Assembly: GCA_030247675.1 (NCBI GenBank)
Contig: JAOTRX010000003.1
Coordinates: 372,001-436,000 of the forward strand
Source of the DNA: Desulforhopalus sp.
GTDB taxonomy: Bacteria; Desulfobacterota; Desulfobulbia; Desulfobulbales; Desulfocapsaceae
Direction of reading: 5' to 3'
DNA length: 64,000 nt
The notes beneath the pieces are model-generated. The model saw nothing but the letters and a program-made list of their open reading frames with translations, ran no database searches and had not been told where the DNA came from. Positions 62,467-64,000 of this stretch are shown here, in pieces; position 1 is the stretch's first letter, and the number at the start of each line of letters is the position of its first letter. A program made the position numbers and the translations under genes.

Positions 62467-62709
62467 TCAAATACCACTGGCACCTTCTTCATTTTTAATG
62501 CGATGTTTCAGCGCATACATGGTGGTGGAGCCGGAAGACCAGAACATAAGTTTCCCTTCTTTTACGAGATCATTGGCAACATTTTTCATGTCGCGTGGTT
62601 TCGTTTCCGGATCACAGGCGTAAAAATCCTTGATGTACAATTGCGGTTTTGGTGAGCTTTCCGCTTTTTCGAGAATGGCGAGTTTAAGTGTTTCCTTGGA
62701 CATCTGCAT
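62467..62709 (-). CDS. DsrD-like winged-helix protein
   Basis: 80 residues from the ATG at 62709 (GGGAGG six bases upstream). The C-terminal part FWSSGSTTMYALKHRIK is nearly the DsrD signature (YWSSGSTTMYGLK), and the preceding LYIKDFYACDPETKPRDMKNVANDLVKEGKL has the DsrD helix pattern. DsrD is a small allosteric activator of dissimilatory sulfite reductase, normally encoded right after dsrAB. Here no dsr gene is near, so it is a stand-alone paralogue whose target is unknown. It is good evidence that the host belongs to, or descends from, sulfur-metabolising Desulfobacterota. Confidence 0.8.
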   Translation of the reverse strand: MQMSKETLKLAILEKAESSPKPQLYIKDFYACDPETKPRDMKNVANDLVKEGKLMFWSSGSTTMYALKHRIKNEEGASGI

Positions 62710-62826
62710 GAAGAGCCTCCCAGGAGAATTTGAATCTGCAGTAGATCTGCAAGAACGTTGAGAACAGTGACTTGTGGTATCTTTGGCCCTTTTGCGGCGT
62801 TCCGGTTGTCGTATTGATGATGTTGT

Positions 62827-62882
62827 TATGCCGCAAGGGCATGAGTTTCGTATAAGCAGGCGAGCTGCTCGACTCAGCTATA
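62827..62882 (+). repeat. 55-bp hairpin repeat, copy G
   Basis: Contains TATGCCGCAAGGGCATGAG, TTTCGTATAAGCAGGCGAG, CTGCTCGACTCAGCTATAT. The stem is AAGCAG / CTGCTC (one G-U-type mismatch). It is directly joined to copy H, sharing the TAT between them. Confidence 0.85.
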
Positions 62883-62934
62883 TACCGCAAGAGCTGGTTT
62901 CGTATGAGCAGACGAGCTGCTCAATTCAGTTTTA
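62881..62934 (+). repeat. 55-bp hairpin repeat, copy H
   Basis: Contains TATACCGCAAGAGCTGGTTT, CGTATGAGCAGACGAGCTGC, TCAATTCAGTTTTAT. Stem TGAGCAG / CTGCTCA. It forms a head-to-tail tandem with copy G and ends 10 bp before the stop of the cold-shock-like gene. Confidence 0.85.
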
Positions 62935-62944
62935 TGTCAACGAC

Positions 62945-63208
62945 TTATGTCATTACCCCAGGACGAAATACCTTCGTTCCTTGGTTGCCACCGTTTTGAG
63001 CATTTGATTTTTTGGGATGTACCAGGCGAACATTTTTAGCGAGCAATCCCTGCTTGTCAGGGTGGCATTCAAACTCAACGGTTGCACCAACCTTCAAAAA
63101 TTGACAACCAACCAAATCGGCCTTGCGTACCAGTATATCTGGGCCATTGCCATTTTCGAGAAACCCAAAATCCTTGTCGCGGAACCATCTTTTAACAGCA
63201 GTTTGCAA
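62945..63208 (-). CDS. Cold-shock-domain-like protein
   Basis: 87 residues from a TTG at 63208 with AGGTG five bases upstream; this start gives the family-like beginning MQTAVKRWFRDKDFGFLENGNG. The longer frame to 63271 has extra hydrophobic residues and no better site. The CSD pattern holds: VKRWFRDKDFGFL (in place of VKWFNxxKGFGFI), ILVRKADLVGCQFLKVGATVEFEC, and AKNVRLV at the end. RNP1-like aromatic residues are mostly kept. A basic, Asn/Gly-rich tail follows (HPKKSNAQNGGNQGTK). It would bind single-stranded RNA or DNA. Confidence 0.75.
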   Translation of the reverse strand: MQTAVKRWFRDKDFGFLENGNGPDILVRKADLVGCQFLKVGATVEFECHPDKQGLLAKNVRLVHPKKSNAQNGGNQGTKVFRPGVMT

Positions 63209-63406
63209 AAATACACCTAGAATTTGATATTTTGGAAAATGATATAATGTTAGGAAAATACCTACTAACAAGTGAAGATAACAGGAGATGCCGGTGCGTA
63301 ATCGTCAAGGCTTCAAGGGGGTTACGCGTATAGTAATACCTGCTGATCAAGCATAACAACCAGAAAATAAAAGAAGAATATGCTGTGATACCATTTTGGC
63401 GCCGGC

Positions 63407-63589
63407 TCAGTTTTTACTCGTATCTACCTTGATAAGGTATTTGGAACCATGGGCAATTGACACCTCTTTTGTTCCTTCAAAAACAACTTTAATAGTTCCA
63501 CAGCTATTTACATCAATAATCTTGCCTATTCCCCATTCTGCTCTTGCCTTATGTCGTACGTTTTCACCTTCATATAAATTCACTTTCAT
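63407..63589 (-). CDS. DUF3553 small protein
   Basis: 60 residues from the ATG at 63589 with CGGAG seven bases upstream (the longer frame to 63628 lacks a site). It matches the small Tudor/SH3-like DUF3553 pattern found at UvrD C-termini and as stand-alone proteins: VNLYEGENVRHKARAEWGIGKIIDVNSCGTIKVVFE. Stand-alone members probably bind a protein partner such as RNA polymerase or nucleic acid. No neighbour gives further context. Confidence 0.75.
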   Translation of the reverse strand: MKVNLYEGENVRHKARAEWGIGKIIDVNSCGTIKVVFEGTKEVSIAHGSKYLIKVDTSKN

Positions 63590-63868
63590 AGTTTTCTCCG
63601 AGGATAATGGGTTTAACGTGCAATACATACAATGGGTCTTTTATTATTAAAGTCTCGCTTTATTTTTGAAGGTGATGAAGAAAATTCGCGCCGGTACTCC
63701 GTTTTATGGCAACCGCCGAAAATATTTTCTCTAAATGGATTAATGCTAAAAGCCGGTAGCAACTTAAGGTTGCGGCAGGAAAATATCGTATATAAAGAGA
63801 TGTATCGGTGATATGGCGGGCAGTAAAGAGGTGTTTTATGTGTTGGGCGTCAAGGTAATAAATATGTT
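63590..63868. other. Gene-free AT-rich stretch
   Basis: About 280 bp between the DUF3553 gene and the TIR element. It is AT-rich and likely holds the promoter of the minus-strand gene. No gene or clear structure was identified. Confidence 0.4.
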
Positions 63869-63993
63869 ATTCCATTTCTAAATCAAGCGTTAACTTCAGC
63901 TGCTGCGCTGTGCAGCCCCTCTTCGTACTCCACTGTACTGTCTCGTCGTTGCTCGCTTGCAGCTTCGTTCTCATTTTGATTTAGAAATGGAAT
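63869..63993. repeat. TIR element copy 2 (MITE-like), 125 bp
   Basis: Perfect 18-bp terminal inverted repeats: ATTCCATTTCTAAATCAA at 63869-63886 and TTGATTTAGAAATGGAAT at 63976-63993. The interior is GC-richer, with CTGCTGCGCTGTGCAG and repeated TCGTC/CTCGC blocks, and has no open frame. It shares its right half and both ends with 4451-4550. Size, TIRs and lack of coding fit a non-autonomous transposable element. No target-site duplication is obvious. Confidence 0.7.
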
Positions 63994-64000
63994 TATGCAG

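Noticed and set aside
62774..63007. 77-codon plus-strand frame across repeat copies G and H
   Set aside because: It is composed almost entirely of the two tandem repeats and is antisense to the end of the cold-shock-like gene. It is useful only for showing that the repeat has an open phase.
1..64000. CRISPR arrays, tRNA or rRNA genes, insertion-sequence transposases, prophage genes
   Set aside because: None recognised. The short repeats are dispersed, not regularly spaced, and have no associated cas genes.

Overview
The window looks like a chromosomal segment of a Gram-negative bacterium, most likely a sulfate-reducing or related Desulfobacterota (Desulfobulbales-like). This is inferred, not proven. 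The grounds are a DsrD-like winged-helix protein (62467-62709), a SulP anion permease inside a signalling operon, periplasmic and lipoprotein signals typical of diderms, a PEP-CTERM protein, an unusually large set of hybrid histidine kinases, and moderately GC-rich coding DNA. No rRNA, tRNA, CRISPR array, transposase or phage gene was recognised.

Layout. 1-24.6 kb is a dense signal-transduction region: a truncated REC-PAS-kinase; a TAXI binding protein overlapping a membrane hybrid kinase; three large hybrid kinases and a CheR methyltransferase; a REC-kinase-REC-HPt protein and single REC proteins; then a minus-strand run reading TetR, SulP permease, kinase-like/BON/REC fusion, sensor kinase, REC, dimerisation-only kinase, REC. 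None of the REC proteins has a DNA-binding or enzymatic output domain. 24.6-28 kb: HDAC-family amidohydrolase and hydantoinase/oxoprolinase pair, then a diguanylate cyclase. 29-46 kb: mixed single genes (TiaS-like, PEP-CTERM protein, two orphan solute-binding proteins, AI-2E transporter family, TerC, homocysteine methyltransferase family, RluA, zinc-ribbon protein, MscS channel, a double-Cache hybrid kinase). 46.7-52.5 kb: a polyamine block with arginine decarboxylase, agmatinase and a deoxyhypusine-synthase-like enzyme; its second half is visibly more AT-rich than its surroundings. 52.7-56 kb: alpha/beta hydrolase, PpnP, and a SET-domain protein overlapping a fold-III PLP decarboxylase. 56.6-64 kb: a 1367-residue protein of unknown function, a SHOCT lipoprotein, and small genes (DsrD-like, cold-shock-like, DUF3553).

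Two repeat families run through the window. One is a roughly 55-bp element with a conserved start (ACCRCAAGGGC) and a hairpin (TTGAGCAG, short loop, CTGCTCAA). Nine clear copies and one degenerate copy are visible. The hairpin shows compensatory changes, several copies carry the stop codon of the neighbouring gene, and one copy lies in frame inside the 1367-residue protein. The second family is a 100-125 bp element with terminal inverted repeats, seen at 4451-4550 and 63869-63993. Together with the SulP signalling operon and the SET/decarboxylase pair, these are the least ordinary parts of the window.

Starts were chosen by eye from ribosome-binding sites, so many are shorter than the longest open frame. 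All family assignments rest on motif recognition without database searches.
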